From: Papio anubis
Taxonomy: Eukaryota > Chordata > Mammalia > Primates > Cercopithecidae
Direction: 5' to 3'
DNA: 64,000 nucleotides
Assembly (NCBI RefSeq): GCF_008728515.1
Contig: NC_044990.1
Location: forward strand, 8,763,156 to 8,827,155
Part shown: piece after piece, positions 34,891 through 47,590 of the stretch
Position numbering within the stretch: the stretch's first letter is position 1
Layout: the number at the start of each line of letters is the position of its first letter
Made by a program: the position numbers and the translations under genes
The notes under the pieces: model-generated
Databases searched by the model: none
What the model was told of the DNA's origin: nothing
Seen by the model: only the letters and a program-made list of their open reading frames with translations

Positions 34891-34920
34891 TCACAAGCTT
34901 TTAAGCTTTTAAGCTTGTGA
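34891..34920. repeat. Small inverted repeat around AAGCTT
   Basis: tcacaagctt (34891-34900) and aagcttgtga (34911-34920) are exact reverse complements, separated by ten bases. Followed by a CAAAA-rich stretch (34925-34970). Confidence 0.9.
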
Positions 34921-34970
34921 GAGGAAAACCAAACCAAAACAAGACAAGACAAAACAAGACACACATACCG

Positions 34971-37239
34971 CACTCTATAAATTTAACTGTCTGGGTTCGT
35001 GCCACAAAATTCTCAGCATTTCCTATTTTAAAACTAACACACATCACAGTTGCCAATAAACTGATATTATACTTTCATATTTCAAAAATCAATGGTCTAA
35101 AGAGTTCATATTTATCTAGATGTTCAGAACGTTGGAAACTCATAGCCTCTAAATACGTTTGAACCATGTTTAAAAAATATTATTTTAATGTTTATAGGTG
35201 GTTATGCATCTTCGGTTTGACAGAGACCCTACTACTCCCTCCTTACTCCCCCTGGCCTGCTTCAAGCACTCAGGAAACTGCCTAGTTCCAGAAAACATTT
35301 GAGTTTGGTAATTCACAGTAGAGTCTGAAAGTGGTTTCGAAGTATAAAATGAGAACAAAAAGCAGGGTAAGATTTTAAAATCTTCTACTCAGAGGAAACA
35401 TAATCACCCTTCTGGGTGGGGAAGGGGGAGAAAATGACAACTGCCAACATTGACTGTGTAAATACTTAAGTCTAAAAATTTATCAAGTCTTATAGTAAAA
35501 CTGCTTCAGGAAAGAAGCTTATGTCCAAAATTGAAAAGAGCGGCAACAAACCCACAACACTGCATTGCTGAGTAAAGTGACTCTTGCCTGAAACATCCAG
35601 TGCCTGTATCAGTGTTTGGCGCATAGTAGGTAGTCAGTAACTGTGGACTAATATTTCAGTTTTTTCAGTTTCAAGATGCAAGTGAAAGTGCAGACTAGAA
35701 AGGTCAGAGCTGATTCAAACCTGGGCTTCAGCATTCTGGCACTGTATTGAAGGGGTGGCCTAGTAGGTAGAACAGGAATGGATAATTGTTTCTTGGTAGT
35801 GCTATGGTCATGCAGATAGTTCAAATGCGTAAACACCTCAATCTTTGATTTGGGCTCTGGATCTTTACTGTCAGCAATATGCCCCAGTTAACCTAAATGC
35901 TTTAACGTATTTTGAAAAGTAAAATTAATTCTAAGTTACCATATTAACATATATGTTTGGGCCTACTTTTCAAATGGACTAGGTTAATAGATACAGACAA
36001 TTAACAGACTGGTCTTAACTTGGGCCTATGCTTATATCTATGAGACAAGCTTGCTACTAGACTAGAGCCGTGAATCTGCCTCAGTCTGCTTGTCAAGTGT
36101 ACCTTAGGACTGTAAGAAAGATGGAGAAAAACACTGGATTCCCATAATTTCCTTTAGAAGAAATCCTGAAAGCAATCATGCAGATAAACAACTGGATACC
36201 CGGGCTGGTTATTAGTTAATTGCTCCTATGCTATAGTAAGAATCTTCCAGGGCTTATTCAGATAAATAATGTTAATTGTAGCTCCTCTCAGTAAATGTAT
36301 GACAATTTCTATAAATGTGAGCTGGTTTCCTTTAAAATATTAAGTACTTATTATTTAAATATTTATTAATGAAAGACCTTTTTACATCTTTGAAGCCAAG
36401 CTAAGCCTAAGTATAAAATCCATTTAAAACCTCTGCTTGTAGGATCCTTGACACAGCAACAATGGGTTAAAAATAAGACTTATTTATAGCTTAAAATGTA
36501 ATATACTTTGTGTACATACCTGTCTAAAAGAAAACTGGTAATAAGGACTCTGACTTGGTATGAGAGCTAATATGTAGTAAAGTTCCTAAGAGATGGCATT
36601 TAGATCACTCAAATGAATTATATATTTTTTATATTTACTTTTGAGGCAAAACAAATCAGACAAGACTATTAGTGAGGCAGAACTACCATGATGATTTCCT
36701 GTAAGGCCAATGGATACAACAAGAACCCTTCAACGCATGTAATTTCAAGTTAGAACCATTTTTAGTCAAACTGCCATTTCTATTTGTTAGACAGTATCAA
36801 TTTGGGGAAATTTCATATAGAACTTACTTTATAAAATAATATGTTTTTAATCAGTCAGGATGAAAAAAATGAGGGGAAAGAAAGAGGGAGGATGGAAGAT
36901 GGAACTGACTACAATGGTCTTTGGGTATAAAATATAATTATGGAGATGGACCATGCTCTTTAAAAAGACTGTTTTCTGCTGAAAGACAAATACGTTGATC
37001 TGAAAAGGAATTCCCACTTCTCCTCTGAGAATCTTTTAAGAATAAAATGAGTATTGGGATACTCTACTTCACATGCCAGTCTTCCTTAGAGAAAACTATC
37101 AACAGAAGCATGCTTTGCCTTTCTACTGCTCATTCCTGCCTTCTTTGCTAAATGGCAACAACAAGCAGGTAGCCAGTGGGAAAGGTATTAGACCCTTTTT
37201 GCAAATCTTAAAAAAAAAACAAACTCCCAACTTATATCA
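34971..37239. other. Intron 1, mostly unassigned
   Basis: About 2.3 kb without a confident repeat. A short piece near 35590-35645 ('gtgtttggcgcatagtaggt') looks like an L2 3' end. Confidence 0.35.
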
Positions 37240-37496
37240 AGAGAATTATGCTTAGTGAAGAAAGCCAATTGCAAAAGGTAACATACTATATGATTCCACT
37301 TATACAATATTCTTGAAATGACAAAATTATAGAGATGGAGAATGGCCAGGCTGGAAGGGAGGAGACAGGAAGGGTTACTTTGCCTATAAAAGGGTAGCAC
37401 AAAGAATCCTTGTGATGGAACTGTCTGTCCTGTATCTTGGCTGTGGTAGTTGGTACAGGAATCTATCTGTGATAAAACTGCATAGAACTAAATACA

Positions 37497-37516
37497 TACA
37501 CACACACACACACACA
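37497..37516 (+). repeat. (CA)n microsatellite inside L1M
   Basis: About ten CA units. Confidence 0.95.
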
Positions 37517-37576
37517 TAAATGCACATAAAACTGGACAAATATAAAGTCTGTGAATTTTATCATTACCAATTTCTT

Positions 37577-37869
37577 TTTTTTTTTTTGAGATGGAGTCTC
37601 ACTCTGTCGCCCAGGCTGGAGTGCAGTGGCGGGATCTCGGCTCACCGCAAACTCCGGCTCCCGGGTTCAGGCAATTCTTCTGCCTCAGCCTCCCAAGTAG
37701 CTGGGACTATAGGTGCCCACCACCACGCCCGGCTAATTTTTGTATTTTTAGTAGAGACAGGGTTTCACCATATTGACCAGGCTGGTCTCGAATTCCTGAC
37801 CTCAGGTGATCCACCTGCCTCAGCCTCCCAAAGTGCTGGGATTACAGGCGTGAGCCTCCATGCCCAGCC
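37577..37869 (-). repeat. Alu (AluS-like) nested in L1M
   Basis: 'gagatggagtctcactctgt' through 'gagcctccatgcccagcc'. The target duplication ATTA(C/T)CAATTTCTT lies at 37563-37576 and 37874-37887, within the L1M 3'UTR. Confidence 0.96.
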
Positions 37870-38639
37870 TAACATTATCAATTTCTTGTTGTGATATGCA
37901 CTGTGATTATGTAAGATGTTATCATTAGGGAAAACTGGGTGAACAGTGTTTGGGATTTCTCTGTATTATTTCTGAAAACTGCATGGTTAATCTGTAACTG
38001 TCTCAAAACAAAAAGATTTTTTTTTAAGTGCTCAACTTTCTGATAATTTGTTGTTTATGTCAGTCTCTGGTTATTTTTCTTATTTGCATTTGAAAATGAA
38101 TAGTTTTTTAAAAATAATATCATATTAAAACAGCTACTTGATCTACAAAAAAAATAAACCTATCAGTGACTTAATATATAAATTTTAAAATAAACATTTT
38201 CTAGAGTTAGGAATTTATAAAGGGCATATTTTGAATTTTTGTTAACTATACTGTAAAACAAACAAAGAATGAAGAAGTGATATATTCATTTTCCTATGTA
38301 AGACTGATTTAAAATAAAAATTATTCAAACAATTGCAGTGCTAAAATATGGTAATTACATATTTCATAAACTTTCTTTTATTCACTTATTCAAACATTTT
38401 CTAAAACAGACACTGCTTGGTACCTGGATTGCAAAAGGTTAATATGAAATTCCTTGAGGATCTCATAACCTTGAAGCTATGAGAGACATACAAACAGATA
38501 ACTATGGGAGGGAGGGGTAGTTAGGATATGTTAATTGTAAGTGCTTGATAAATATTTGCTGGATGAATGTTAAAAATAATAAAAAGGAAGCAGCTGTGGG
38601 TCTGAGATTCCTGAGTAGGGTATGGAACAGCGAGTTATA

Positions 38640-38860
38640 AAAAGTAAAAATAATAGCTTGCCATTTACTGAGTGGTGCAGTATATTTCAGGTGCTGCACT
38701 TGGTTATTCTACCTAGCCCATCTCTGAAAAAGGTATTAGTCTCACATTCTAGAGTTATGGGACAGAGTTTAGAGACTAGTAAGCAGATAAGCTGAGATTT
38801 GAGCCCAGGTGCATCTGAGCCCACAGCACTTAGCTGCCATATCACTCTGCTAAAGACCAG
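38640..38860 (-). repeat. MIR SINE
   Basis: Reverse MIR: 'gccatttactgagtggtgca ... agactagtaagcagataagc ... gagatttgagcccaggtgca'. Confidence 0.7.
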
Positions 38861-38879
38861 CTGACCCAGCAACTCCTTA

Positions 38880-39118
38880 CCATGGTCCCTATATGGGCCT
38901 GCTTATTCTCCAACGTCATCTCCATCACTCTTCCCCTCACTAGGCTCCAACCACAGGGGTCTTTCAATCAAAACTGCTAATTTCTTACTTGCCCCAAGGC
39001 CTTTACACAGGTTTTTCCTTCTGCCTAGAATGCTTTGCACTCCTCACCCTCTACCCCAATTCACACATTCTAGCTTCTACATGTTTGAGAGAGAATGGCA
39101 TTAATAAATCCTTTGGCA
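38880..39118 (+). repeat. LINE2 fragment
   Basis: 'cctcactaggctccaaccac ... ttgccccaaggcctttacac ... ccttctgcctagaatgcttt' follows the L2 consensus ('cagggcctttgcacttgctg ... ctctgcctggaatgct'). Confidence 0.8.
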
Positions 39119-41050
39119 TCTAATCATCCTGGATGAAATAATGACCCATGTTTTGAAAAAAAGAGTAGAAAAAGAATGTCAAAATAGAACTGGAGAAGTC
39201 AAGAAAGGATTTCTCTCCCCCACTGAAATGGGGCAGCCATCATATTTGTGAAGAAGTAATTTAAGCCATCTGCGAAAACAGATTTAACCTATAATACATC
39301 TGAATTCCTAACTATGAATTTACTTGTATTCAGTAGACTAAGGCATGAAGTTGTAAACTAGGGTACATTTAGATTTGCTAAATGGATGGAAGAAGTTATG
39401 GGGTCTTTTTCTATATTCTGTTTACCATTCAGTATGATGTAGATTCTAATATTTATTAAACGTTAATATTAAATCCTTACAGGTAGAACACTCAGTGAGA
39501 TTCCTGCTTTTACTTGTGGAAACATTTACCTACCCTACGAGGTAGATAAGAGAGCCAGAGAGTCCTCCAGCTTAAGTTCCCAAATAAAATTTTTACGACA
39601 TCTCATTTACTTGGAATGTGAACTTCCAGAACATTTTAACTCATTTTAAAATGTAGGTGGAAAACTACATTCCAAAGCAACATTTAATAATTTTTGAATT
39701 ACAGAAACCATTCAACTACTTATTAGCTAAAATATTTTCGGGAGAAGGCTCATGAACATGAACGAAAAGCTGTTGGGCTATGGAGATGAATGAATAGTAA
39801 TAGTTAATTAGCCTCCTTGCTTTCTATGTAAACTGTTTTTTTTTTCCTTCATCAGTGAAGAAACAAAGAAAACTTTGGGTTCTTATAAATACCTTTCAGA
39901 ATCAAAGTATAAAACTCACAATTTATAAAGCATTTAGTGCCCAGCACATAAGTCCCTAATAGTTAGATATTATCACAAATTATCATCACCATTATATCCA
40001 TCATCAGTTTAGTAAATAACGTAACGCTAACTATATAATGCTCTTTCCTTTAGTACTTTAAAATGTACATTTACTTTCAGTTTGGGAAACTTTGATAAAA
40101 TTAAAATTCCATGAGAAGACTGACAGTATATATTACTGCGAATTCCTGCAACTTATTCTTAAAATTACTTTTTTCGCAAGTTCAAAATCCTGTAAGCTTA
40201 CAGAGCATACTGATTCTGAATTAAATTATAGTCTGTATCACTTTAAAACCTGACTGTAGGATATCCCTTGCATCTAGGATACAAGGTAACAGCTTTAACC
40301 TGATTTCAATGGACAATGGTAGCCCTCTAGTTTTCTATACATACTATTAACTAAATAACAAATTTGAATGAATTCAAAAGTACTTTCTCTAGGGCAATGG
40401 ATTGACTTCTAGAGAAATCTTAGTTTTGGGGAGTATCTTGAGGTCACAAGGCTCAGTAAATTAAGAACAACTGTTCAGTACAATTGTTTCTGTCACCCAA
40501 ACACTGAAGATATTAAACTAAGAAAGGAAAAAGGGAAATGGTAAAGGCAAAGCACTAGAGAGGACAGCAGGGAGGGGAAGAGTAGTATATATTCATGATA
40601 CAGTTTCATATATTTCAGGAAGATGACAATTCCATTTCCTCTGTCCACCTTCCATTAGTGGGGGCATGATGGTGGAAGTTTTTTGGATAAGACAGCCTGA
40701 AATTAACCAGTATTTTTTGAAGATCAACTAGGTACCAGTTTTCTTTTGAATAGTTCTAGCACAAGACACATTTCCAGCACCTACTATATAGTATTTTCTC
40801 TTCTCTCTAACCATCTCGATATTCCAATAAATCCAGGTATGATACAGGATAAATCTTTTATGTCTACACTTATTTGCCTTAGCTTTGCCATTATTTGAGC
40901 CTTCCACAATATCCCCTTTGAGCTGTCTGCTCCTTTGTTGTGTCAATTTCCAGATTCCCTCTCTCCTACTTATTCTATGCCATTATCAAATTCTCAGTAC
41001 TACTTTAAATTCTATGTCTTTCACAATATTCCTCAATCATTCAACATAGA
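39119..41050. other. Intron 1, unassigned
   Basis: About 1.9 kb with no confident repeat or exon. Confidence 0.35.
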
Positions 41051-41054
41051 ACAA

Positions 41055-41205
41055 TTTTTAAAACCAGGAATCTCAGAATTCATCCAGTTCATAGATAAGG
41101 AAAACACCAGGACAGAGAGGCCCTGAGAGGCTGGCTAGAACCTGGGTTTTCTCCCTTCTAGGTCAGGGCTTGTTCCAGCACACTTCGATGCCACCCCAAA
41201 AACAG
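41055..41205 (-). repeat. Possible MIR fragment
   Basis: 'agataaggaaaacaccagga ... gagaggccctgagaggctgg ... ctagaacctgggttttct' resembles reverse MIR, weakly. Confidence 0.35.
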
Positions 41206-41459
41206 CCGTTCAAGACTCCTCCTATTTCTTTTTAAATATTTGATTTCTATCTTATTCAAATAGCCTCTCCAGAAAAGCTTGTTTTCTCTTAGGATTTACA
41301 CAACTTTTGAGACAAAATATTCCTTACTTTTCTGCTATATACTAACTGAAAACGAATCCTGCATTTCTCTGACCCATGGAACTTGTAGGGAATATAAATA
41401 GATGCTAAGATAAAAAGAATTCTTAATTACTGTGAAATAAGTTTGGAAATGGGTTAAAA

Positions 41460-42025
41460 AATTCAAAAAATGCAGTTGCCAGGGAATGGAGGTGGGGCTT
41501 AATGGGGAATAGTGTGTGTGTGTGTGTGTGTGTGTTTGTGTGTGTGTGTTTGAGATGGAGTTTTACTCTTGTTGCCCAGGCTGGAATGTAACAGCACCAT
41601 GTCAGCTCACTGCAACCTCCACCTCCGGGGTTCAAGAGATTCTCCTGCTTCAGCCTCTCAAGTGGCTGGGATTACAGGCGTGCACCACCACACCCAGCTA
41701 ATTTTGTATTTTTAGTAGAGACGGAATTTCACCATGTTAGTCAGGCTAGTTTCAAACTTTTGACCTCAGGTGATCCACCCACCTCGGCCTCCCAAAGGGC
41801 TGTGATTACAGGTGTGAGCTGCCACGCCCAGCGGGAATTATTGTTTAATGGGTATAGAGTTTCAGTTTTGCAAGATGAAAAGAGTTCTGGAGACGGACTG
41901 TGGTGATGGTAGCAAAACATCACAAATGTGCAATACCACTGAACTGCACATTTTAAAATGGTTAAGATGGTACACTTTATGTTATATGTATTTTATCACA
42001 ATTTTAAAATATAAAAGAAAATTTC
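41460..42025 (+). repeat. L1M-type 3'UTR, split by an Alu
   Basis: 'cagttgccagggaatggagg' before the Alu and 'gggtatagagtttcagtttt ... tggtgatggtagcaaaacat ... ccactgaactgcacatttta' after it reproduce the order of an old L1 3'UTR. Confidence 0.75.
41511..41832 (-). repeat. Alu whose tail has become a (TG)n repeat
   Basis: The Alu body (41549-41832) runs from 'gagatggagttttactcttg' to 'gctgccacgcccagc'. Where a poly-T should be there is a (TG)n tract with two TTTG interruptions (41511-41548). The 6-bp duplication GGGAAT (41505-41510 and 41833-41838) brackets Alu plus TG tract. Confidence 0.93.
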
Positions 42026-42959
42026 AATTCAAGTAAGTTTCTTCACTGCAAAATTCAGAATCTTTCATATGCCAAAATCTCTAAGAGGGAGGAGAGCTAT
42101 ACCTGTATTATTAGTGTGTTCAAGATTGTTCTACTTTTAGCTGATTCTCCAAAAGACTGAACACACAAATGTGTGTTAAAAAGGCACTAGGCTAGATGCA
42201 CTAGAAAATACAGAGATGATCAAACACAGTTGCTAGCTTCACAGTACTTTGGGATTGCTATAAGGCATTCAGCCACCTCAGCAGGCAATGGGGCTAACAC
42301 AAACAGGTCACTGAAATTCAAGTTTATTTGCTGATTTTCAAATTTGTTGGGCACAATGTATTGATGTAGAAACAAAATTTTACTTGTAATGGAAAGTCAG
42401 CCAGAAGTCCTATGACATAGCATTGCTACCTTTAAAAATGTTAAAATAACTGTAATTAAAATAATCTACTTACTGTTAGGGAATGTAAAAATGACTCCCC
42501 CTTTTATAGCATAACTATGAATTAAATATTTGTATCACTGTTGCATGAAAGAGCAGAATATACCCAGAGATGGTCTTTAATATTTATTAGAATAAAATTC
42601 ACATAAGATGGACACTGTAAAAACACAGAATTTAAAAAGGTGCATCTTTCCCCATACTTTTAAGAAAACATGGGGAAATGGTTTAATGCTTGAAGCCATG
42701 GCTAAAAAATAAGATAATTTTAATGTATGACTTTACCCTATAAAAAGGAAACTAATGGTTCTCAGAGGTATTGTTCTAGATGACTGTTAAAAGTTCCTCA
42801 CTAATATATGAAAATTATTAAGTAAAAGAGAATGTTATTTAGGAATATAATAATATACATAGGACACATAAACATTCAATAATGACCAATTTATTCCTAT
42901 CAGTCACACTTTAGACTTAGATAGAGGTAAAATTACATAAATCCAATGCTCTAATTTCC

Positions 42960-44090
42960 TTATCACTAACTCTTTATCTTTCATTCCTTTTAAACCTGTG
43001 TCTATTGAAGCCATGCTACTGAACTGGGTTCTTAAAGGTTGCTTATGACCATCTAATGAAAACATAAAAAATTTTCTTCTCATTTCTCATCTTCCTTAGT
43101 CTCTCTGTAACGTTCCACACAATTTAACCCCTTACTTCTTAAACGTCTTTCCTCATTAGGTTCCTATAATTCCCAAAGTATGTTTTCTGGAACACCAACC
43201 CCCAAGAGGTATTTTGGGGAGAAACGGGTTCTGATGTCAGATACATCTACAAAACACTACTTTATGTGTTTCTTTCTTGGAGATGTGTCATGTATGTTAA
43301 CATATTAAAAGGGCATGGAATTCTTTTTTTCTTTTTGAGATGGAGTCTCGCTCTGTCACCCAGGCTGGAGTGCAGTGGCACAATCTCCGCTCACTGCAAG
43401 CTCCGCCCCCCGGGTTCATGCCATTCTCCTGCCTCAGCCTCCCGTAAAAGGGCATGGAATTCTTGCAGTGAATGAGTATTTAACTATAGAACCAATTTTC
43501 TTTCCCATATTACCTGTTACCACCTCACAGAACTAGTGTTTGGTAAAACATCCTTTGGGAAGACTATTCCTGCTTATTTAATCTTCTGATCCTCTCTTTC
43601 AGTTGGTTTCTCTTCCTTTTATAATCCAAATATGGGGTTTTCCAAGGTTCCCTCATCAGTTTCTCTCCCAGCCCCTGCTCCATCCTTGAGAGATCTCATT
43701 CACTCCCAAGGTTTCCACTGCCATCCATTTGGAATATTCCCAAACTAATTATCCATGAAGCACCATTTTCATTTATCCAACTGCTAGCTGCCCATTTCTG
43801 ATTGGGTAGATAGCTCACTGTCTCCTCAAAATTGATATGTTTAAAACTGAACTTACTTCTTAACAACAGATATCTTTCCTGACTTATTTATTTCTGCTGA
43901 ATTCTCCTGGTCTCCTAGTCCTTTAGGCTTGAAAGCTCAGTCATCATTTACTCCTGCCCTTTGTTCTCACTTGCCCTTACCCAATTACTAATTCTTTCAA
44001 ATTCTCTCTGCCAGTTTCTCAGCCCAATCCATCGTGTACTCTCAAACACATTCTTAAAAGTTTAAAATTCTGTCAGGGTGTTCTAGACAG
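42960..44090 (+). repeat. Long LINE2 copy (RT region)
   Basis: Degenerate but collinear with L2: 'atcttccttagtctctctgt', 'ccctcatcagtttctctccc', 'gatctcattcactcccaagg', 'atgtttaaaactgaacttac', 'gaaagctcagtcatcattta' and 'cagcccaatccatcgtgtac'. The reading frame is destroyed. A short Alu insertion interrupts it (43306-43464). Confidence 0.7.
43306..43464 (-). mobile_element. 5'-truncated AluY-like insertion with perfect 20-bp target duplication
   Basis: Only 119 bp of Alu is present (43326-43444): tail, right-arm 3' part and up to 'gcctcagcctccc'. A 20-bp sequence beginning taaaagggcatgg is repeated exactly at 43306-43325 and 43445-43464. The Alu portion is near consensus ('gcaagctccgccccccgggt'), so the insertion is comparatively young. 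Confidence 0.95.
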
Positions 44091-44094
44091 CTAA

Positions 44095-44248
44095 CATTTA
44101 CTAATCACTTACAAGTGTTGCACAGTACTTTCTATGGCGTACACAGTTAAACATCACAGGACCCTGTAAGACAGGTACTGTTATCTCTGTTTTACAGATG
44201 GTAAACTGGGACACTGAGGTTAAGTAACTCTTAAGATCAAATATTTAT
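44095..44248 (-). repeat. MIR SINE
   Basis: Reverse MIR: 'ctaacatttactaatcactt ... tgtaagacaggtactgttat ... tttacagatggtaaactggg ... gaggttaagtaactctt'. Confidence 0.75.
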
Positions 44249-46660
44249 AATCCAAACTCTTCAGTACAACTACTGCCAATTCCCTATCCAAATTTCTATT
44301 TCAGCCAAAGCAATATATTTATTATAAATCCTATCCTGGCAAGAATCACCAGAATGACTTTCTAATTGTTCTTGTTTGGTTCTGAGGTCACCTTTGAAGC
44401 CTAAGTGACCACTCAAACCTACACTACTCATTCCTTCCTCGGCGTTTCCATCCAATCACTGGCATATCCAATCACTGTCACTATAGGGTCCATGCTTGCC
44501 TAGGACAATTCTGATTCGTGTTTGTTGTCTCAATATTACTATGAACTATATGTCTCACTATTACTGTGCCCCCTTTCACTCTCAAAAGTACCTCAATTTA
44601 GACAATAAATTATATGGTCATCCTACATATATCACATCTGTTATTGTAGCAAGAAACCATTTATGTCCATATCCTACCAACTCCCCCAATTAAATCATGG
44701 TCCTTGAAGGTAGAAAATCAATCTTAAAACTTAAATTGGTCTTATTTCTCTTACACCAGGCACATTTATTATGTGTATGTGGCTACAGAACAATTGTGGA
44801 GATGAGGTTCCATTGGTTGTGTTTTGTTTCTCAATTAAATCCTGCTTTTAAATCAAAAAAGGAAAAATAATTCATTTTAAGTTAATTCATATAGTTAACC
44901 TCAGTCACAGTGCTTGAAAAAAGTAGGTATTTAATACTTTCAAAGGATGAATGAATAATGTACTAGAGTATGTATGCCAAACTATAGCCAACATTACTAA
45001 AATATTTCAAAGATGTACATGCAACTGGACACTTCATGTATAATCAGCAAGTGGATCTACCAATAATTACCAAGAAAAAATGTTTTCCAATATTTTTTAC
45101 TGTTATACACAGTTAAGTGGTAACACACTATTTCCTACAACCATTTTGGAATACAAGCTCTGAAACAGATTACAGTGATAATAAAAACCAATTGCTCTAA
45201 AGAGGGAAAAAATAAAAATAAATAAATAATCATCCTATTCTTTACAATATGTTGTCAGTTAACTCATTATTCAAAAGTGATAGCAAGCTCTCCTGTTTAA
45301 AAAGAATACAGTCTGTCTGTCTATGAAGAAAACGATTGTTTCACACTGCCTCTGCTTTGCAGTCCTATTCAGCTCGCACAGACAATTTGCATCAACCTGT
45401 GACTAGTGATACTGTCACTTAGTGGTGCCCCAGAGAGCCATGATCTCACGTGCTCTTAATATTGAAGTTCTTATTTATAAATAGATGTCTCTGGAATACT
45501 CATGAATTCTTACTTGAATACAATGGTGTTTTATTAATAGTAATTAATTAAATTTTAAAATCCTAATACATAATTTATCAATTTACTTAGAATTGGTATG
45601 ACAAATTATTCAGGACAGCTTTGCATAACAAGCAGTGAAAACGACAAGCAAAAGTGACAAATGCATCCCTGTCCCTACATAATATAAAATACAGCACAAA
45701 ATTCTGCATCTATGCATACTTTCTAAAATAAGAATGCTCATTAACATAATCATTAAGTGCTATTTATTAGAGGTGAAGGCATCACACTATTTATGTTTTT
45801 TTAAAAAACAGAATGCTCATAAGCTCCTTGTTAGGGAATATAAATCTAGTAGCATCAAAACACTTCATATTACAATACAGAAAGCAAAACAAATGGCAGC
45901 AGATGGCTTCAAAGAGTCCCGGGAAATAAAGAAGAGAACTACAGAATAGTAAAGTTCAAATTAAAATTGAAAGGAAAAAATTTAAAAAGAAACAGCTAAG
46001 GAAAAGAACAGATAAACTCCTGGGGAAAAGTCAACGACTAACAGATAGCAGAAATAATATTCATGAATAGGAAAGATTGGTATATGCAGATTAGACAATT
46101 ATCCAAAGCCATGGACATGAAAAGAGCAGAATGCTTCATTGTTAGAGACACAATTCAAGAACTAATGGATCCCTGGCACTGAGCTAGAAAATATCACATA
46201 TTTTTTGCAAATTTAGAAAGAGGCTCAGAGTTTGTAGAGAATTATCTAAGGTTACAAAAGACAAGACAGAATTCCAAATAAATTGGTATACGTATGGCAA
46301 CCCTCTGACATGAACTATTTGCTTAGCAATGTTCTATTTATTTATTTTAGTTTTCTTCTTTTTTATTACTTTAATATTCTAAATTTCTTCCTCTTTTGTT
46401 CATAAATTACTCAAATGTTCTATTTTTAATCAATGATATAGCCTATACTCACATCTATTATCTACAATTATCTACATCTACAATCCTCAAGAATATTTGA
46501 GGGATGCCAGAAGTTGCTACCATGTATCAATGATAACTCAGAGTAACTAACAAGTCTGGAAAAGATTTAAATTAGTCTCTGGACCTCTCATTACAAGAAC
46601 TAACATGTGTTACTGTTACTACCACTTTCATTTCTTCTATTACATTTCCCCCCACCACCT
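44249..46660. other. Intron 1, mostly unassigned
   Basis: Parts up to ~44450 may continue the L2 copy. The piece near 44905-44960 ('cagtgcttgaaaaaagtagg', 'ggatgaatgaata') is L2-end-like. 45200-45230 is an A-rich simple repeat. No exon or gene is recognised. Confidence 0.35.
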
Positions 46661-46969
46661 GTTTTTTTTTTTTTTTTTTTTTTTTGAGACAGAATCTTGC
46701 TTTGTCACTCAGGCTAAGAGTGCAGTGGCACAACCTCGGCTCACTGCAACCTCCACCCGCCAGGTTCAAGAGATTTTCCTGCCTCAGCCTCCCAAGTAGC
46801 TGGGATTACAGGTATGTGATACCATGCCCAGTTAATTTTTTAGGTTTTTAACAGAGATAAGGTTTCGCCATGTTGGCCAGGCTGGTCTTAAACTCCTGGC
46901 CCCAAGAGATCCACCTGCCTCACCCTCCTGAAGTGCTGGGACTACAAGTGTGAGCCACTGCACCTGGCC
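46661..46969 (-). repeat. Alu (AluJ/S-like)
   Basis: A T-run of ~24, then 'gagacagaatcttgctttgt' through 'gagccactgcacctggcc'. Confidence 0.95.
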
Positions 46970-47170
46970 TATTAGATATTCTCTTATTTTCATAATAGTC
47001 AAGATGTTAATATTTGAACACTTACCAATACTGAAGGTATTATCTTACTTTATCTTAAAAGTTTTAGAAAGTATGACTATGCCATAAAAGCTGCTTTCTT
47101 AGGAAATTTTTTTTTCTCAGTTTTCTTCAATAGTAATTCAACATTAATAAGAGGGAATCTTTACTAACAC

Positions 47171-47178
47171 TACACACA

Positions 47179-47209
<31 letters not shown>
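47171..47209 (+). repeat. (CA)n microsatellite with CG interruptions
   Basis: About 18 CA-type units, 'cacgcgcaca' near the start. Confidence 0.97.
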
Positions 47210-47459
47210 CCCTACCTATGTGCAGGTTGACTTTTTCTAATCTACTTTAGTTATGTTTGTTAGGTGAAAACTAAGTACCCAGGTACAGGTTAATTGAATT
47301 TAGAGAATAATAATGATCCTAGAAGTTAGAAGAAGATATAAAGAACATGGTTGGTAGCAGATATGATTTTAAATCATATTTTAATCACAACTATTTTTAT
47401 TGAGCTACACAGTCATCAGGTTTTATTAATTTTTCTTCTGCAGTGTTTATCCTTTATTT

Positions 47460-47590
47460 TTTCTCCATTCACCTGTCAGCATCCTAGTTTAGACCCTTAT
47501 CACTAGGTAAGTAATCTACTAATGGGTCTTCCCAGGCACTGGGTGCCCTTTCTCCAATATATCTTGCTCTAGTTAATCCTGTGTATTAAT
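47460..47590 (+). repeat. Possible LINE2 fragment
   Basis: 'gcatcctagtttagaccctt ... atctactaatgggtcttccc ... cttgctctagttaatcctgt' resembles the L2 segment with 'ctggtccaagcc ... ctaactggtctccctgc'. Weak. Confidence 0.4.

Larger units (their letters stand above)
37245..38025 (+). repeat. L1M-type LINE-1 3'UTR, interrupted by an Alu
   Basis: 'ctatatgattccacttatac', 'tgtggtagttggtacaggaa', a CA repeat, 'attatcaatttcttgttgtg', 'atgtaagatgttatcattag' and 'gatttctctgtattatttct' occur in the order of an old L1M 3'UTR. The CA repeat (37497-37516) occupies the place where that family commonly has one. Confidence 0.75.

Noticed and set aside
44249..46660. Possible unannotated exon near 45300-45480
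   Set aside because: The stretch looks less repetitive than its surroundings but has no open frame bounded by good splice sites. It could be conserved non-coding DNA; nothing in the sequence itself shows it.
30516..47209. CRISPR-like array from regularly spaced short repeats
   Set aside because: The repetitive tracts are dinucleotide microsatellites and Alu tails; there are no unique spacers of constant length.
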